Part shown: piece after piece, positions 63,822 through 64,000 of the stretch | Layout: each line of letters begins with the position of its first letter | How positions within the stretch are numbered: position 1 is the first letter of the stretch | Assembly: GCA_937870825.1 (NCBI GenBank) | Contig: CALMZO010000151.1 | Coordinates: 83,592 to 147,591, forward strand | Direction of reading: 5' to 3' | Source of the DNA: an uncultured Chloroflexota bacterium | GTDB lineage: Bacteria > Chloroflexota > Anaerolineae > UBA4142 > SHND01 | DNA length: 64,000 nucleotides | The notes under the pieces: generated by a model | What the model was told of the DNA's origin: nothing | The model's database searches: none | What the model saw: only the letters and a program-made list of their open reading frames with translations | Made by a program: the position numbers and the translations under genes

Positions 63822-64000
63822 TCAAGGATTTTCCAAGCATTCGCGTAATGCGCGTTTCAGCATCCCGCGCGCCAAACGAATCTTGTAGCCATTGTGCGCG
63901 AGCGGCTGTGCATCCTCCAACACCTCAAAATTGCCTTGTGTAACCAAGTTCTCATTCCACTCTTGACTCGATAGCGTTTTCTCTACGCGAAGCTCGCGAT
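63822..64000 (-). CDS. FAD-binding subunit of a xanthine dehydrogenase/CO dehydrogenase-type enzyme, C-terminal part (partial)
   Basis: The last 59 codons of a minus-strand gene cut by the window end. The residues LAHNGYKIRLARGMLKRALREC match the C-terminal domain of the FAD subunit (CoxM/XdhB-like, with YK/R near the end and a RAL helix). Only this part is visible, so the assignment is moderate. Confidence 0.5.
   Translation of the reverse strand, partial: RELRVEKTLSSQEWNENLVTQGNFEVLEDAQPLAHNGYKIRLARGMLKRALRECLENP

Noticed and set aside
1..64000. CRISPR arrays, tRNA or rRNA genes
   Set aside because: No regularly spaced 25-40 bp repeats with unique spacers were seen; the tandem repeats are directly adjacent. 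No cloverleaf with TTCGA and CCA was recognised by eye. A tRNAscan run would be decisive.

Overview
The window looks like one chromosomal segment of a free-living bacterium, most likely Chloroflexota (Anaerolineae or a relative). This is inferred from gene style, not from a marker-gene search. Supporting traits are a GTP-type PEP carboxykinase, DUF2723, YfhO and GT87-like membrane proteins, LysM and beta-propeller lipoproteins, an LCP protein, a DUF2419 queuosine-salvage enzyme, and short intergenic repeats with a strict 7-nt period. No tRNA, rRNA, CRISPR array or intact transposase was seen. Most genes are housekeeping genes in short operons, and the accessory material is small.

Layout. 1-8.4 kb: MBL hydrolase, SET protein, aspS, M50 protease, an ABC ATPase divergent from scpA, a GT4 glycosyltransferase and pgl. 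8.6-11.5 kb: a 954-aa NACHT NTPase ending in an FGE-sulfatase domain whose last 30 residues look like the variable region of a diversity-generating retroelement (DGR) target. 11.8-19.9 kb: pckG, glmS, plsC-cmk, then hicB-hicA-rluB, a remnant of a TMEM175-type channel gene, and scpB. 20-27.9 kb: AmaP-like, YfhO-like, cdaR-like, cdaA and a TPR protein (the c-di-AMP synthesis locus). 28.1-38.5 kb: plsX, a ketoacyl-ACP synthase, and a run of envelope or secreted proteins. 38.5-41.1 kb: an FAD reductase, an EamA transporter and a small hypothetical. 41.2-48 kb: a nine-gene minus-strand operon (VOC, SDR, QueA-like, PPOX, ABC ATPase, FMN reductase, GT87-like, two ABC-2 permeases). 48.1-52.7 kb: a dipeptidase divergent from a SufR-like regulator, and a large beta-propeller lipoprotein. 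52.9-55.9 kb: rplI, a zinc-ribbon protein, a 208-bp MITE, then a redox/sulfur locus (trxA, a CstR-like repressor with an apparent operator, a two-thioredoxin-fold disulfide oxidoreductase with an in-frame TGA, and a CoA-binding protein). 56-64 kb: a 7-TM protein, an HTH regulator, vapBC, a degenerate tyrosine recombinase, an LCP protein, Qng1 and tgt (queuosine salvage), and fragments at the edge.

The strongest candidate novelty is the oxidoreductase at 54817-55545. Its second active site reads TGA-Pro-His-Cys where the family has Cys-Pro-Tyr-Cys, the frame continues through the TGA with full family similarity, and a 7-bp stem with a GGU loop sits 18 nt after the TGA. It is therefore probably a selenoprotein in a persulfide-regulated thioredoxin locus. 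The second candidate is the NACHT-FGE protein with the DGR-like C-terminus; no reverse transcriptase or template repeat lies in the window.

At genome scale, heptad-periodic arrays occur at about thirteen places. They often supply stop or start codons of neighbouring genes, and two lie inside open frames (glmS and the YfhO-like gene). Several genes have a -10 box only 6-7 nt before the start codon, which indicates leaderless transcripts.
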